Positions 49,122 through 58,736 of a DNA stretch of 64,000 nucleotides are shown here, in pieces; the stretch's first letter is position 1, and every line of letters starts with the position of its first letter. The DNA is taken from the NCBI GenBank assembly GCA_964458495.1, contig CAYWJB010000008.1, forward strand, positions 151,845 through 215,844, given 5' to 3'. A model generated the notes under the pieces. The model had not been told where the DNA came from. It was given only the letters and a program-made list of their open reading frames with translations, and did no database searches. Source of the stretch: JANWVO01 sp964458495. Its GTDB lineage: Bacteria > Acidobacteriota > Terriglobia > Bryobacterales > Bryobacteraceae. Both the position numbers and the translations under genes were made by a program.

Positions 49122-51068
49122 ATGGACCAGCACTGGCAACAGCCGCCCGATCCCCCGCCCGGCGCCGAGGACCTGCCTCTGGCCGGACTGCTGGCCGAGT
49201 TGCTGGCCACAAGCGAAGCCGCGGAGAACGCCGCGCCGGAGGCCCCGCCCGGCGCCGCCGCCGCGCCCGAGGCCGTTGAATGGCCGGTGGAAGCCGCGCC
49301 GCCAACCGAGGCGCCCGACCTGCTCCGCGCCCTCGACGAGGCCGGGCACTGCAGGCAGGAGGCCGAAGGGGCCGATATCTCCGGCATCCTGCTGGCCCGG
49401 CTGCTGGAGGAGTCCGCCGCGGAGGCCGTTGCGGAAGAGGCGCCCGGCACAGAGGCCGGCGCGTCTGCAGCCGCCCCGGAGGCGCAGCCCCCCGCAGTGG
49501 CGGGCGGCGTGGACGCCCCGGCAGAGCCGCCGGTCCTCAAGCAATCCCCGCAGTTGCCGGCGACGGTGACCGGCGAAATTCCGGACGAGCCGGCAATCCC
49601 GTACGGCTTGGCGCCCGGAGCAACGCCGGAGACAGCCGGGGAACTCCCGGACACTCTCTCTGCCCTGCCCGAAGAGGCGTCCGGCGGCGAGGATACGCTC
49701 CATGCTGCGGCTGCGCTGGAATCCGGCAGCACGCTTGAGCCGCTGGCCGAACCTGCGGATGAACTGCCTGCGTGCCTGGCTGCTCCGGCGCCGGCTGAAT
49801 CCGAATCCGCAGAGCCGGTCGGGGCCATAGCCGGGCTCTTGCCGGAGAGCGGGCCCCATGCCCCGGATTTTCCGGCAGAGCAGTCCCTCGAAGAACCCTT
49901 GTCGCCCGCCGGTGCGGCATGGACGCAGCCGGATGCGCCAGCGGCAGAGGGGCTCGGGAGGGTCCTTCCGGAAGAGGCTGGCGGCGAGGCGGCCCAGCAC
50001 CAGGAAAATGCGGCTGCCTCCCTGTTGGATATGGAAGCGGCCGGGCTGGTTCCGCCTTCTGCGGAGCCGGCGGAAGAACCCCTCCTGCTCGCAGACGCAG
50101 CCTTGGCACAGCATATGAGGCAGCCGGCGGAGCCGCCGTTGGCGCCACCGCCCGCCGAAGGGGCGGCGCCCGCGCCGGAGTTCTCCCCGGGCGAAGCCGC
50201 GCTTCCTGCCGCGCCCCTCTGTTCCAACTGGCGGGCTCCGGCGGCAGAGCCGCCTCACGAAGAAGACGACTTTGAATTGGTGGACGCGGATCAGGCCGAG
50301 CGGATGGTCGACCGGCTGCTGGATGCCGCGCGTTCCATCATGCGGTCGTCGATCCCTGCCGCAATGCCCGCCTCGCAGGAGGGGAAACCGGCGGAGGCCA
50401 GTGCGGCGCCGGCCGCCGCGAGCGCCGCGCCGCCGCCATCCCCGGCCGCGGAAGGACCGGTGCGGCGCCTGACGGATGAGCCCCAGTCCGACGCGTCCCC
50501 TGTTCCGCCGGCGGCGGCTCTGATGGCTCTGGGCCTGCCGGAGCGGTTGCGCACGCGCCTGGAGTCGATCGGCGATCTCGACCGGATTCTGAAAAGCCGC
50601 TCCACGTTGACGGCGGCGCCCGAGCAGGGGCCGCGCTTGCTGGTGTTCCGCGTGGGCGGCCAGTCCTGCGGCCTGCACATGGAGCATGTGCGCGAGGTCG
50701 AGCGGGTGGGGCGCGTGACGGCGGTGCCCGGCGCGCCGGCCTTCGTCAAGGGCCTCATCAACCTGCGCGGCGAGATTCTTCCTTTGGTCGACTTGGCCGC
50801 CCTGCTCGGCGAGGGGAGACACGCCGGGACACAGGGCCGCCTGGTGGTGGCGCAGGCAGGGCCGGAGGAGCCGCCGGTGGCGCTTCTGGTGGAGGAACTC
50901 AACGGCCTTGCGCCGCTGCGACCGGACAATGTCGCGCCGGCGCCGCGCCCGGAGGTCAGCCGGGGCGTGATCGAGCACCGCGGCCGGCAGGTATTGTGGC
51001 TTGACCCGGCGGCCATCTTCAGCGCAGAGGCCCTGGAACGGGCGGCGCAATCCGCCGGCCGGCCCTAG
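49122..51068 (+). CDS. CheW-domain protein with very long low-complexity N-terminus
   Basis: A 648-residue protein. Only the last ~145 residues form a CheW domain (RLLVFRVGGQSCGLHMEHVR, then GLINLRGEILPLVDLAALL), which links chemoreceptor to kinase. The first ~500 residues are rich in Glu, Ala and Pro and almost free of Lys and aromatic residues (EAPPGAAAAPEAVEWP type), so they are probably disordered. PilI/CheW proteins are normally 150-200 residues, so this extension is odd. It may act as a flexible tether or surface spacer. It is the third gene of the chemosensory operon. Confidence 0.8.
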   Translation: MDQHWQQPPDPPPGAEDLPLAGLLAELLATSEAAENAAPEAPPGAAAAPEAVEWPVEAAPPTEAPDLLRALDEAGHCRQEAEGADISGILLARLLEESAAEAVAEEAPGTEAGASAAAPEAQPPAVAGGVDAPAEPPVLKQSPQLPATVTGEIPDEPAIPYGLAPGATPETAGELPDTLSALPEEASGGEDTLHAAAALESGSTLEPLAEPADELPACLAAPAPAESESAEPVGAIAGLLPESGPHAPDFPAEQSLEEPLSPAGAAWTQPDAPAAEGLGRVLPEEAGGEAAQHQENAAASLLDMEAAGLVPPSAEPAEEPLLLADAALAQHMRQPAEPPLAPPPAEGAAPAPEFSPGEAALPAAPLCSNWRAPAAEPPHEEDDFELVDADQAERMVDRLLDAARSIMRSSIPAAMPASQEGKPAEASAAPAAASAAPPPSPAAEGPVRRLTDEPQSDASPVPPAAALMALGLPERLRTRLESIGDLDRILKSRSTLTAAPEQGPRLLVFRVGGQSCGLHMEHVREVERVGRVTAVPGAPAFVKGLINLRGEILPLVDLAALLGEGRHAGTQGRLVVAQAGPEEPPVALLVEELNGLAPLRPDNVAPAPRPEVSRGVIEHRGRQVLWLDPAAIFSAEALERAAQSAGRP

Positions 51069-51140
51069 AGGAGACGGCATGAGGCACGGGCAGTTTGCCG
51101 AGTGCGCCCGGCCCGAAGCCGGGCAGGAGGTAGCGAGGAG

Positions 51141-53375
51141 ATGATTGGCAACCTGAAGATCTGGCAGAAGCTGCTCATCGCCGGCCTTTTGGCCGCCATT
51201 CCGGTGACAACCCTGCTCTACCTGTTCCTGAATTCGCAAAACGAACAGATCGCCCGGACGGAACGGGAGCGGGAAGGGCTGGCCTACATCCGGCCCCTTC
51301 GCCAGTTGCTCGAGCGCGTCCCCCATCACCGCGCCGCCTCGAACGCGCTGCTGAACGGCGACGCGAGCGTGGCGCCGATCCTCGAGCGGACGCAGAGGCA
51401 GATCGCCGAGGCGGTGGAAGCCGTCAACCAGGTCGACGGCCGCATGGGCCGCCGGCTTGGCACGACGCAGTCCTGGGAGGCGATCCGCGCCTCCTGGAAC
51501 GACCTCCGCGAGAACTACACGAAGCTCAAGGCGCAGGACAGCTTCCAGCAGCACACGCAACTGGTGGGCCAGATCATCCAGCACATCCGCCTGGTGGGCG
51601 ACAAGACGGGGCTGACCACGGATCCGGAACTGGACAGCTATTACCTGGTCGACTCGATGTTGCAGCAGATTCCCTGGACCGTCGAATACCTGGGCCAGCT
51701 CGCCACCTACGGTTCGGGCGTCGCCGCCCGGCAGTCGATGACGGCGGAGGAAGAGGCCCAGATCCGCTTCCTGGTGCGGCAGGTCACCGCTTCGCTCGAG
51801 ACGCTGCAGCGCGATTACCGCGCCGCCTTCAGCTACAACGACGAACTGCAGGAGAAGCTCGACGACACGCTGGCCACGGCGCTGAATTCCGCGGGCTACC
51901 TGCGCAACCTGACCCAGAAAGAGCTGCTCGACCGGGGCTCGATCCAGGTGCAGCCGGTCAGCTACATAGAAAACGGCGCCTCGGCGGTGCAGAAGCTCTT
52001 CGTGCTGCATGATGCCACGGCAGCCAGTCTCGACGGGCTGTTCGGCCGGCGTCTCCAGCGGCTGGCGGCGCAGAAGAACTCGCAGTTGCAGACGGCGCTG
52101 CTGCTGCTGGCCGGCTCGGCGCTGTTCGCCTTCCTCATCCAGCGCGGCATCACCCGCCAGATCCGCTCCATGCGCGAGACGTTCGAGCAGATCGGCGTGG
52201 GCAACTACGACGCCCGCGCCGAGGTCTACAGCCGCGACGAGCTCGGCATGATGGCGCAGACGACCAACGCAATGCTGGCCAACACGCTGTCGCTGATCCA
52301 GTCCCGCGAGGAGCGCGACCGGATCCAGAAAAGCATCCTGAAGCTTCTGGACGACGTCAGCGGCGTGGCCAGCGGCGATCTGACCAAGGAAGCCGAGGTC
52401 ACCGCCGAGATGACCGGCGCCATCGCCGACGCCTTCAACTACATGCTCGGCGAGCTTCGCTCGATCATCGGCGCGGTGCAGGACACCACGGCGCGCGTCA
52501 ACCACAGCGCCTTCCAGGTGAGGGAGGTCACCGAGTCGCTGGCCGAAGGCAGCCAGGCGCAGTCGGAGCGCGTGCTTGCAGCGTCGAACGCGTTACAGGC
52601 TATGGCCCAGTCCATTCGCAAGGTGGCCGAGCAGGCCAACTCGGCCGCCCGCGTGGCCGAGGACGCGCTGGCGGCCGCGCTCGCCGGCGGCGACTCGGTG
52701 CGCCGCACGGTGGCCGGCATGGATAACATCCGCCGCCACGTGCAGGAGACCGCGCGCCGCATGAAGCGGCTCGGCGAAAGCTCGCAGGAGATCGGCGAGA
52801 TCGTGCAGCTGATTTCGGAAATATCGGACCGCACTTCGATCCTCGCCCTGAACGCCTCCATCCAGGCGGCCGCCGCGGGCGAGTCGGGCAAGGGCTTCGC
52901 CATCGTTGCCGAGGAAGTGGAGCGGCTGGCGGAGCGCGCCACCGAGGCCACGCGCCGCATTACCGTGCTCATCCAGTCGGTCCAGAAAGAAACCAACGAG
53001 GCGATCTCGGCCATGGAGGCGACCACGCGCGAAGTGGTGGAGGGCTCAGCGGTGGCGGCCGAGGCTGGCGAGCGCCTGAGCCTGATCGAAACCGTCAGCC
53101 AGCACATCTCCGACCTGGTGCGGGGCATTTCGGAAGTGGCCAGGCGGCAGGCGGAAAGCAGCGAGCAAGTGGCCGGCACGGTGGCCGAAGTCAGCCGCGC
53201 CACTCAAACCACGGCAGCCGGCGCCTTGCAGGCGGCCGAGGACATCCGCCGGCTCGCCTCAATGGTCACGAGCCTGAACGAGTCGCTGTCCCGCTTCCGC
53301 GTGCCATCCGGCGAAGCGCCGCAGGCCGCGCCTGGCGCCACGGCGGAGACGCCGGAGAGCGTGGAAGCCGTCTGA
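51141..53375 (+). CDS. pilJ: PilJ-like methyl-accepting chemotaxis protein
   Basis: A 744-residue chemoreceptor. A first membrane helix (LLIAGLLAAIPVTTLLYLFL, about 12-31) is followed by a ~290-residue periplasmic sensor region, a second helix (about 325-348, ALLLLAGSALFAFLIQRG), HAMP-like units with LLDDVSGVASGDLTKEAEVT and GAIADAFNYMLGELR, and a long coiled-coil signalling domain with the tip ALNASIQAAAAGESGKGFAI and EEVERLAER. The GDLTxEAxVT/GAIADAxNY pattern is typical of PilJ. The ATG at 51141 follows AGGAGGTAGCGAGGAG; an in-frame start at 51102 would add 13 residues before the signal helix. Confidence 0.9.
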   Translation: MIGNLKIWQKLLIAGLLAAIPVTTLLYLFLNSQNEQIARTEREREGLAYIRPLRQLLERVPHHRAASNALLNGDASVAPILERTQRQIAEAVEAVNQVDGRMGRRLGTTQSWEAIRASWNDLRENYTKLKAQDSFQQHTQLVGQIIQHIRLVGDKTGLTTDPELDSYYLVDSMLQQIPWTVEYLGQLATYGSGVAARQSMTAEEEAQIRFLVRQVTASLETLQRDYRAAFSYNDELQEKLDDTLATALNSAGYLRNLTQKELLDRGSIQVQPVSYIENGASAVQKLFVLHDATAASLDGLFGRRLQRLAAQKNSQLQTALLLLAGSALFAFLIQRGITRQIRSMRETFEQIGVGNYDARAEVYSRDELGMMAQTTNAMLANTLSLIQSREERDRIQKSILKLLDDVSGVASGDLTKEAEVTAEMTGAIADAFNYMLGELRSIIGAVQDTTARVNHSAFQVREVTESLAEGSQAQSERVLAASNALQAMAQSIRKVAEQANSAARVAEDALAAALAGGDSVRRTVAGMDNIRRHVQETARRMKRLGESSQEIGEIVQLISEISDRTSILALNASIQAAAAGESGKGFAIVAEEVERLAERATEATRRITVLIQSVQKETNEAISAMEATTREVVEGSAVAAEAGERLSLIETVSQHISDLVRGISEVARRQAESSEQVAGTVAEVSRATQTTAAGALQAAEDIRRLASMVTSLNESLSRFRVPSGEAPQAAPGATAETPESVEAV

Positions 53376-53396
53376 GCACGCGATGGGAGGCGCCTC

Positions 53397-56300
53397 ATGA
53401 GCCACGCACTCGATCCCGCGGTCCTGCACAGCTTCCTCGAGGAAGTCCGCAGCTACCTGCCTGCGCTTGAGCAGGAGGCCGGGCGGCTGCGCCAGGACCC
53501 CGCCGCGCCCGGGTCGTTGGCCGAGATCCACCGTCTGGCCCATTCGATCCGCAGCGCGAGCGAGATGATCGGGCTCGAATCGCTGGCCGGCCCGGCCGGC
53601 CGCGTCGAAAAGCTGGCCGAGCCGGCGCTGTTCGGCGACTGCCGGCTCGACGCGCAGGCGCTGGCCGGGCTCGACGAGGCGCTCGGGGAACTGCATCGCG
53701 GACTCGGCGCGCCGTCCCGGGATGCTGCGCCGCCGGCCATGTCTGCCACGACCCGGCACGCGGCGCCGGACAGCGCGTCCGAAGTGGCCGGGTTCGATCC
53801 GGTGGCTGCGGAGCTGGTGGATACATTTCTGTCCGAGGCGGAACAGCTCCTCGGCCGCATGGACAAGGCCGTGGCGGCGCTGCGCGCGCGTCCGGCCGAT
53901 GCCTCGCCGCTATTGCGCGAGCTCCGCCAGCACGCCCACACGCTCAAGGGAGCGGCCGCAATGACGGGCCTCGAGACCGCCGCGGGCGTCGCCCACCGCA
54001 TGGAGGACGTGCTCGACCTGCTCATCGCCGGCAGCCTGCCGGCCGAGAGCGAGATCCTCGACCTGCTGCAAGCATGCCACGACTGTCTGGCCGACCTGGC
54101 CGCCGCCCGCGGCGACAACCGCGCCCTGCGGCCCCGCGTCTCGGATCTTCTGGAACAGCTGGCCGGGCTGATGGCGCTCTGCACGGAGGAAGCCGCCAGC
54201 CGGCAGCCCGGCGCTGCGGCGCCGCCCGCGGAGGAGGATCCGCTCCCGGTTCGCGAAGAGACCGACGCCTTCCTGCTGGACACCTTCCTGGCCGAGGCGG
54301 AATCGAACCTGGCCGCGGCGGAGGCCGCGCTCGGCCAGCTGGCCGCCCGTCCTCCGGACCCGCACCCGCACCTGACGGCCTTCCGCCGCGCCGTGCATAC
54401 GATCAAGGGCTCGGCGGGCATGGTGGGCCTGATGGCCGCCAGCACCGTGGCCCGCCGCCTGCAGCTCCTGCTCGACGCCGTCCTTTCCGGTTCGGCTTCG
54501 TATGGCGACGCATGCCTGGAGGCGATGAGCACGGGCTTCGACGTGCTCTCCGGACTCGTGGCGGCGCAGGGCGGCAACGAGGAACTGGTGGACCGGGCGC
54601 GGCAGGCGCTGGCCCTGACCGCCGCCGCCGCTTCCACGTCCGCCCCCGGTGACGCGGTCCGGACTGCGGAATCGAAGGCGGCCGGCGGCCCGGCCGTGCC
54701 TGAGGCGCCCGCTCCGGCCCACGCCCCCGCCGGGCAACAGGCCACTGTCCGCGTGCCCGTCGAACGCCTGACCGGAATCGCCCGCACGCTGAGCGAGATC
54801 TTCATGAACGCCTCGGGCTTCGAGCAGCAGATCGAGGCGTTCCGCAAGGAACTCGACGAGCTGTCGCTGAACCTGGCCCGCATCCGGCGCATCTCCAGCC
54901 AGCTTTCTGAAGCGCAGGAGGCCGCAACGCCCGGCGCCGGGGGCGCGGCCGTCTCGCAGGAGGCCACCTCGTCGGCCTCCGAGTTCGACGTGCTCGAGTT
55001 CGACCGCTACACGCGGATGAACCTGATCGCCCGCGACCTCGCCGAAGCCACCACCGACCTGTCCGCGCTCAGCGCCCAGTTCCAGTCCATGCGCGCCCAG
55101 TTCGACACCTGGGCGGCGCGGCAGCGCGGCCTGAGCGGCGAGGCGCAGGACCAGCTCATGCGGCTGCGCATGGTGCCGCTGGAAAGCCTCTTGAGCAGGC
55201 TGGACCGCACCGTGCGCGTCACCGCCGCCAAAACCGGCAAGCCCGTGCGGTTGGAGACCTCGGGCCTGGAGACGGAATTCGACAAGAGCGTTGTCGAGCA
55301 GCTGGCGCCCGCCCTTGAGCACCTGCTGCGCAACGCCATCGACCATGGGATCGAGCCGCCGCCGGCGCGCCTGGCGGCGGGCAAGCCGGAAACCGGAACC
55401 GTGCGCCTGTCGGCGTCGCGGCAGGGCGCGCACGTCACGCTGCAGCTCAGCGACGACGGTGCGGGCCTCGACTTCGAACGGATCGCCCGGCGCGCCGTGG
55501 AACTGGAGTGGCTCACCGCGGAGCAAGCCGCCGCGGCCAGCCACGAGTCCCTGATCCGGCTGATCTTCGAACCGGGCTTCTCCACCGCCGAAGCCGTGAG
55601 CGAAATCTCGGGCCGCGGCGTGGGCATGGACGTGGTGCGCAGCACCATCGAGAGCCTCCGCGGCCGTCTGTCGGTCCAGTCGCGGGCCGGGCACGGCGCC
55701 ACGTTCACCTTGGTGCTGCCCGTCTCCATGGCCGTGGACCGGGTGGTGATCCTGGAAACGGCGGGCGAGAGGTTCGCCCTGCCGATGAACGCCATGACGC
55801 GCCAGATGCAGGTGTTCGACTCGCAACTGGTGGAGCGCAACGGGCAGCAGGGCGTGCTGGCCGGCGGCGAGTGGCTGCCCGCCTGCTGGCTGGGCGAGTG
55901 GCTGGGCCTGGCGGCGCCCGAGCAGCGCCCCTCGCGCTGCGCCCTGCTGTTTGTCAACAACGGCGAACGCGAGATTGCCCTGCTGGCCGACCGCGTCATC
56001 GAAGCGCGCGAGATCGTCACCAAGCCGCTGGCCGCGGTGCTGGCGCGCATGACGCATTTCTCCGGCGCCACCATTCTGGGCGACGGCTCCGTAGTGCTGA
56101 TCCTGAACCCGTCGGCCATCGGCCTGGAGGCCGCACCACCGCTGCCGCTGTCGCCGGCGCGCCGCCGGGCCGCGCGCGAGCAGACCGTGCTCATCGTCGA
56201 CGACTCGATCTCGATCCGCCGCTCGGTGGGCAATGTTCTCCGCTCGAATGGCTGGCGCACGCTCGAGGCCAGGGACGGCCAGGAAGCGCTCGAGCTGCTG

Positions 56301-56576
56301 GAACGCCGCGCGAGCCCGCCCGACGCCGTGCTGATGGACATCGAGATGCCGCGCATGGACGGCTACGAGCTGGCGGCGGCCCTGCGCGCGCGGCCGGGCT
56401 TCGAGTCCGTCCCGCTGCTGATGCTCACCTCGCGCGCGGGCGACAAGCACCGCCAGAAGGCGCTGCGGCTGGGCGTGGACCGCTATCTGGTGAAGCCCTG
56501 CCCGGACGAGCTGCTGGTGGCCGAGCTTCGCAACTGCATCGAATCCTGCCGCGGCAGCCGCCTGGCCGCCGGCTGA
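53397..56576 (+). CDS. chpA: ChpA-like hybrid chemotaxis kinase with three Hpt domains
   Basis: A 1059-residue CheA-type kinase. Three histidine phosphotransfer domains come first, with phosphorylatable His at 49 (HRLAHSIRSASEMIG), 181 (HAHTLKGAAAMTGL) and 334 (VHTIKGSAGMVGL). A dimerisation/regulatory region with LRMVPLESLL near 590 is followed by an ATPase domain (LRNAIDHGIEPP, then GRGVGMDVVRSTIESLRG), a CheW-like domain (about 780-910) and a C-terminal receiver with Asp981 (VLMDIEMPRMDGYE). Pil-Chp ChpA proteins likewise carry several Hpt domains plus a receiver. It follows pilJ by 21 nt and completes the five-gene operon. Confidence 0.92.
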   Translation: MSHALDPAVLHSFLEEVRSYLPALEQEAGRLRQDPAAPGSLAEIHRLAHSIRSASEMIGLESLAGPAGRVEKLAEPALFGDCRLDAQALAGLDEALGELHRGLGAPSRDAAPPAMSATTRHAAPDSASEVAGFDPVAAELVDTFLSEAEQLLGRMDKAVAALRARPADASPLLRELRQHAHTLKGAAAMTGLETAAGVAHRMEDVLDLLIAGSLPAESEILDLLQACHDCLADLAAARGDNRALRPRVSDLLEQLAGLMALCTEEAASRQPGAAAPPAEEDPLPVREETDAFLLDTFLAEAESNLAAAEAALGQLAARPPDPHPHLTAFRRAVHTIKGSAGMVGLMAASTVARRLQLLLDAVLSGSASYGDACLEAMSTGFDVLSGLVAAQGGNEELVDRARQALALTAAAASTSAPGDAVRTAESKAAGGPAVPEAPAPAHAPAGQQATVRVPVERLTGIARTLSEIFMNASGFEQQIEAFRKELDELSLNLARIRRISSQLSEAQEAATPGAGGAAVSQEATSSASEFDVLEFDRYTRMNLIARDLAEATTDLSALSAQFQSMRAQFDTWAARQRGLSGEAQDQLMRLRMVPLESLLSRLDRTVRVTAAKTGKPVRLETSGLETEFDKSVVEQLAPALEHLLRNAIDHGIEPPPARLAAGKPETGTVRLSASRQGAHVTLQLSDDGAGLDFERIARRAVELEWLTAEQAAAASHESLIRLIFEPGFSTAEAVSEISGRGVGMDVVRSTIESLRGRLSVQSRAGHGATFTLVLPVSMAVDRVVILETAGERFALPMNAMTRQMQVFDSQLVERNGQQGVLAGGEWLPACWLGEWLGLAAPEQRPSRCALLFVNNGEREIALLADRVIEAREIVTKPLAAVLARMTHFSGATILGDGSVVLILNPSAIGLEAAPPLPLSPARRRAAREQTVLIVDDSISIRRSVGNVLRSNGWRTLEARDGQEALELLERRASPPDAVLMDIEMPRMDGYELAAALRARPGFESVPLLMLTSRAGDKHRQKALRLGVDRYLVKPCPDELLVAELRNCIESCRGSRLAAG

Positions 56577-56668
56577 GCCCGGCTCCGGCCGGAACTTCCG
56601 CCCTCTCGCTGTGAACCTTTGGGCCGCAGGCGCGTAGTACACCTGCGGATACGAGGTTCCACAGCGAC

Positions 56669-57553
56669 ATGAAGCTCACGCTCGTCCCCGCCTTCCTTCT
56701 GGTGGCCGCAGGCATGGCTGCCACGGCGCCAAGCCAGCGCCTGGATCCGCCGCCCGCACCGGCGCCCAAGGTGCAACAGCCTGCCCCTGCCTCCCTCGCC
56801 GAAACGGCCGATGCCGAGCAGGTCCGCGCCCGCTTCCATCAACTTCTCGACCGCCATCCGCCTGCCGTCCGCCGCATCCTCGCGCTCGATCCCACCCTGT
56901 TGACCAGCCAGACCTACTTGGCGACCTATCCCGAACTGGCGGCTTTCCTCGCCGCCCATCCGGTCATCGCGCGGAATCCGGCCTATTACCTTGGGACTGG
57001 CGAGGACGTCCCGCGCGGCGCCGAGGAGCGGCTGATGGATCTGTGGTCGCGAGTGCTGGAGGCCACGGCGGTGCTGATCGGAATGGGCCTCGCCGCCAGC
57101 CTCATCGCCTGGCTGATCCGCACGCTGGTCGACTACCGGCGGTGGAGCCGCGTCGCCAGGGTTCAGGCCGAGGTGCACGCCAAAATCCTCGACCGGCTCG
57201 CTTCCAACGAAGACCTGCTGGCCTACATCCGCACGCCCGCTGGCGAGAAATTCCTGCAATCCGCGCCCATTCACATCGAGTCTGCCACGAAGCCCGTGGC
57301 TGCACCGCTCGGGCGCATTCTCTGGGCCATTCAGGGCGGCATTGTGTTGATGGCGGCGGGCGCCGGCCTGCTGTTCATCAGTACGCGGATTTCCGCCATC
57401 GCCGCCCAGCCGCTTCAGGCGTTCGGGATCCTTTCGCTGGCGCTCGGTTGCGGCTTCCTGCTCTCCGCGGCGGCGTCGTACCTGCTCTCGCGCCGGCTGG
57501 GACTGATCCCGTCTCCGGCCCCCGGCGGGCGAGGCCAGGAAGCGCTGACGTAG
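56669..57553 (+). CDS. membrane protein of unknown function
   Basis: A 294-residue protein with a signal-like N-terminus (LVPAFLLVAAGMAATA), a helical domain around residues 50-110 (ARFHQLLDRHPPAVRRILAL) and three further membrane helices near 132-150, 214-232 and 246-266. No enzyme motif is seen. The ECF sigma gene follows 24 nt downstream on the same strand, so it may belong to that stress-response module rather than to the chemosensory operon, which ends 92 nt upstream. Confidence 0.68.
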   Translation: MKLTLVPAFLLVAAGMAATAPSQRLDPPPAPAPKVQQPAPASLAETADAEQVRARFHQLLDRHPPAVRRILALDPTLLTSQTYLATYPELAAFLAAHPVIARNPAYYLGTGEDVPRGAEERLMDLWSRVLEATAVLIGMGLAASLIAWLIRTLVDYRRWSRVARVQAEVHAKILDRLASNEDLLAYIRTPAGEKFLQSAPIHIESATKPVAAPLGRILWAIQGGIVLMAAGAGLLFISTRISAIAAQPLQAFGILSLALGCGFLLSAAASYLLSRRLGLIPSPAPGGRGQEALT

Positions 57554-57577
57554 TCCGGTTCGCCGCCAGAGGCACAG

Positions 57578-58147
57578 TTGTCGCACGAGGACGCCATTCC
57601 GGATTGCTTCCGCCCCGCGGAAGGGCTCGCGCGCGAGGCGGCGATCACTGAGGAGTCTTTCCGCGCGCTCTATGAGAAGCACGCGCGCGGCCTGTGGGCG
57701 TTCCTCTACCGGATGACGTCGGACCGCGCGCTTGCCGAGGATCTGCTCCAGGAGACGTTCTACCGGTTCCTCCGCGCGGGGGCGTCGCCGGAAGACGACC
57801 TCCACGCCCGCAATTCCCTGTTCCGCATTGCCGCCAATCTCGCCCGGGATGCGCACCGGCGGCGGCGAATCCGCCTGCTGTTCGGCAGCCACGGTGCCGG
57901 CACGGAATCGCTTGCGGACGGAAGCCGGAATTGCGGCGATCTTCGCCTGGACCTGATGCGCGCCCTCGGCGCGCTGAAGCCCCGCGAGCGGCTGATGCTG
58001 TGGCTGGCGTACGCCGAAGGTGCCACGCACAAGGAGATCGCCGCCGCCGCGGGCGTGCGGGAGTCCAGCGTGAAATCGCTTCTGTCCCGCGCAAGAAACC
58101 GGCTGGCGGCAATGCTGCGCGGGCAGCCGGTCAAGGAGGGCTCATGA
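57578..58147 (+). CDS. ECF-family RNA polymerase sigma factor
   Basis: A 189-residue sigma factor starting at TTG. Region 2 is FRALYEKHARGLWAFLYRMT followed by LAEDLLQETFYRFLR; region 4 is LMLWLAYAEGATHKEIAAAA with the recognition helix VRESSVKSLLSRARNRLAAM. It directs RNA polymerase to a stress- or envelope-related promoter set. Its stop overlaps the downstream anti-sigma-like gene (ATGA), so the regulator and its inhibitor are made together. Confidence 0.9.
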   Translation: MSHEDAIPDCFRPAEGLAREAAITEESFRALYEKHARGLWAFLYRMTSDRALAEDLLQETFYRFLRAGASPEDDLHARNSLFRIAANLARDAHRRRRIRLLFGSHGAGTESLADGSRNCGDLRLDLMRALGALKPRERLMLWLAYAEGATHKEIAAAAGVRESSVKSLLSRARNRLAAMLRGQPVKEGS

Positions 58148-58653
58148 GCTCGATGCCATGCCCGTTCGAAGACCGGGTTCATGACGCTCTGGCGCAGATG
58201 CGCGCGGAGCCGGCGTGGCCGGACGTGCTGCGGCAGCATCTCCTCGAATGCCCATCCTGTGCACAACTGGCCGCAGTGGCGGCAGCCTTGCGAGAGGAAC
58301 GCGCGCGCTTGACCGGTTTCGCCCCCGTGCCCGACGCGGGCGCCGTCTGGCGACGGATTCAGCGCCGGGCCTGGAGCGATGCCGCCGCCGCCGCCGGCCG
58401 TCCCATCACATTTGTTCAAGGCCTCGCCTTCGCAGGCGCCGCCGGAGTAGCCGGCGCGTGCCTGGGCGCCACCTCGGAGTGGTTCCAGGCGTTGTGCGCG
58501 CGGGGGGCGGCGTGGGTTTCGGCTGTTGCCGGCCCGGGCGTTGCCGCGGCTGACTGGCCTGCATGGGTCATGCTGGCGGCGGCGATGCTGGTTGCCGCGG
58601 CCACCCTCCTGCCGGTGTTGGTGTGGCTGATCATCGCCTCCGAGAGACGTTGA
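58144..58653 (+). CDS. zinc-finger anti-sigma-like membrane protein
   Basis: A 169-residue protein. The N-terminal zf-HC2 type motif is LRQHLLECPSCAQLAA (HxxxCxxC), as in anti-sigma factors that bind ECF sigmas. Two C-terminal membrane segments follow (LAFAGAAGVAGACLG and WVMLAAAMLVAAATLLPVLV). It most likely holds the preceding sigma factor inactive at the membrane until a signal. The start overlaps the sigma stop by 4 nt. Confidence 0.87.
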   Translation: MSSMPCPFEDRVHDALAQMRAEPAWPDVLRQHLLECPSCAQLAAVAAALREERARLTGFAPVPDAGAVWRRIQRRAWSDAAAAAGRPITFVQGLAFAGAAGVAGACLGATSEWFQALCARGAAWVSAVAGPGVAAADWPAWVMLAAAMLVAAATLLPVLVWLIIASERR

Positions 58654-58723
58654 CGCGCGGGGCGGCTAATCCGCGTGGCGGCAGCAGCGCGCCGGGTAAA
58701 CCTGCTTCCGGTTCGTGAAGAGT

Positions 58724-58729
58724 TAGGAT
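58724..58729 (+). promoter_or_regulatory. -10-like hexamer TAGGAT before the TolB-like gene
   Basis: TAGGAT ends 7 nt before the ATG at 58737. The earlier in-frame ATG at 58728 overlaps the hexamer itself and could not be in the transcript. No ribosome binding site is present, which fits a leaderless start at 58737. Confidence 0.42.
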
Positions 58730-58736
58730 GGTGCGC

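Noticed and set aside
49032..52505. 1157-codon open frame on the minus strand opposite the CheW and PilJ genes
   Set aside because: It is an antisense shadow caused by high GC codon bias; the product is low-complexity Arg/Gly/Leu-rich with no family motifs, while the plus-strand genes have clear domains.
53910..56642. 910-codon minus-strand frame opposite chpA
   Set aside because: Antisense shadow; its translation is His/Arg/Gln-rich and has no recognisable domains, whereas the plus strand encodes intact Hpt, kinase and receiver domains.
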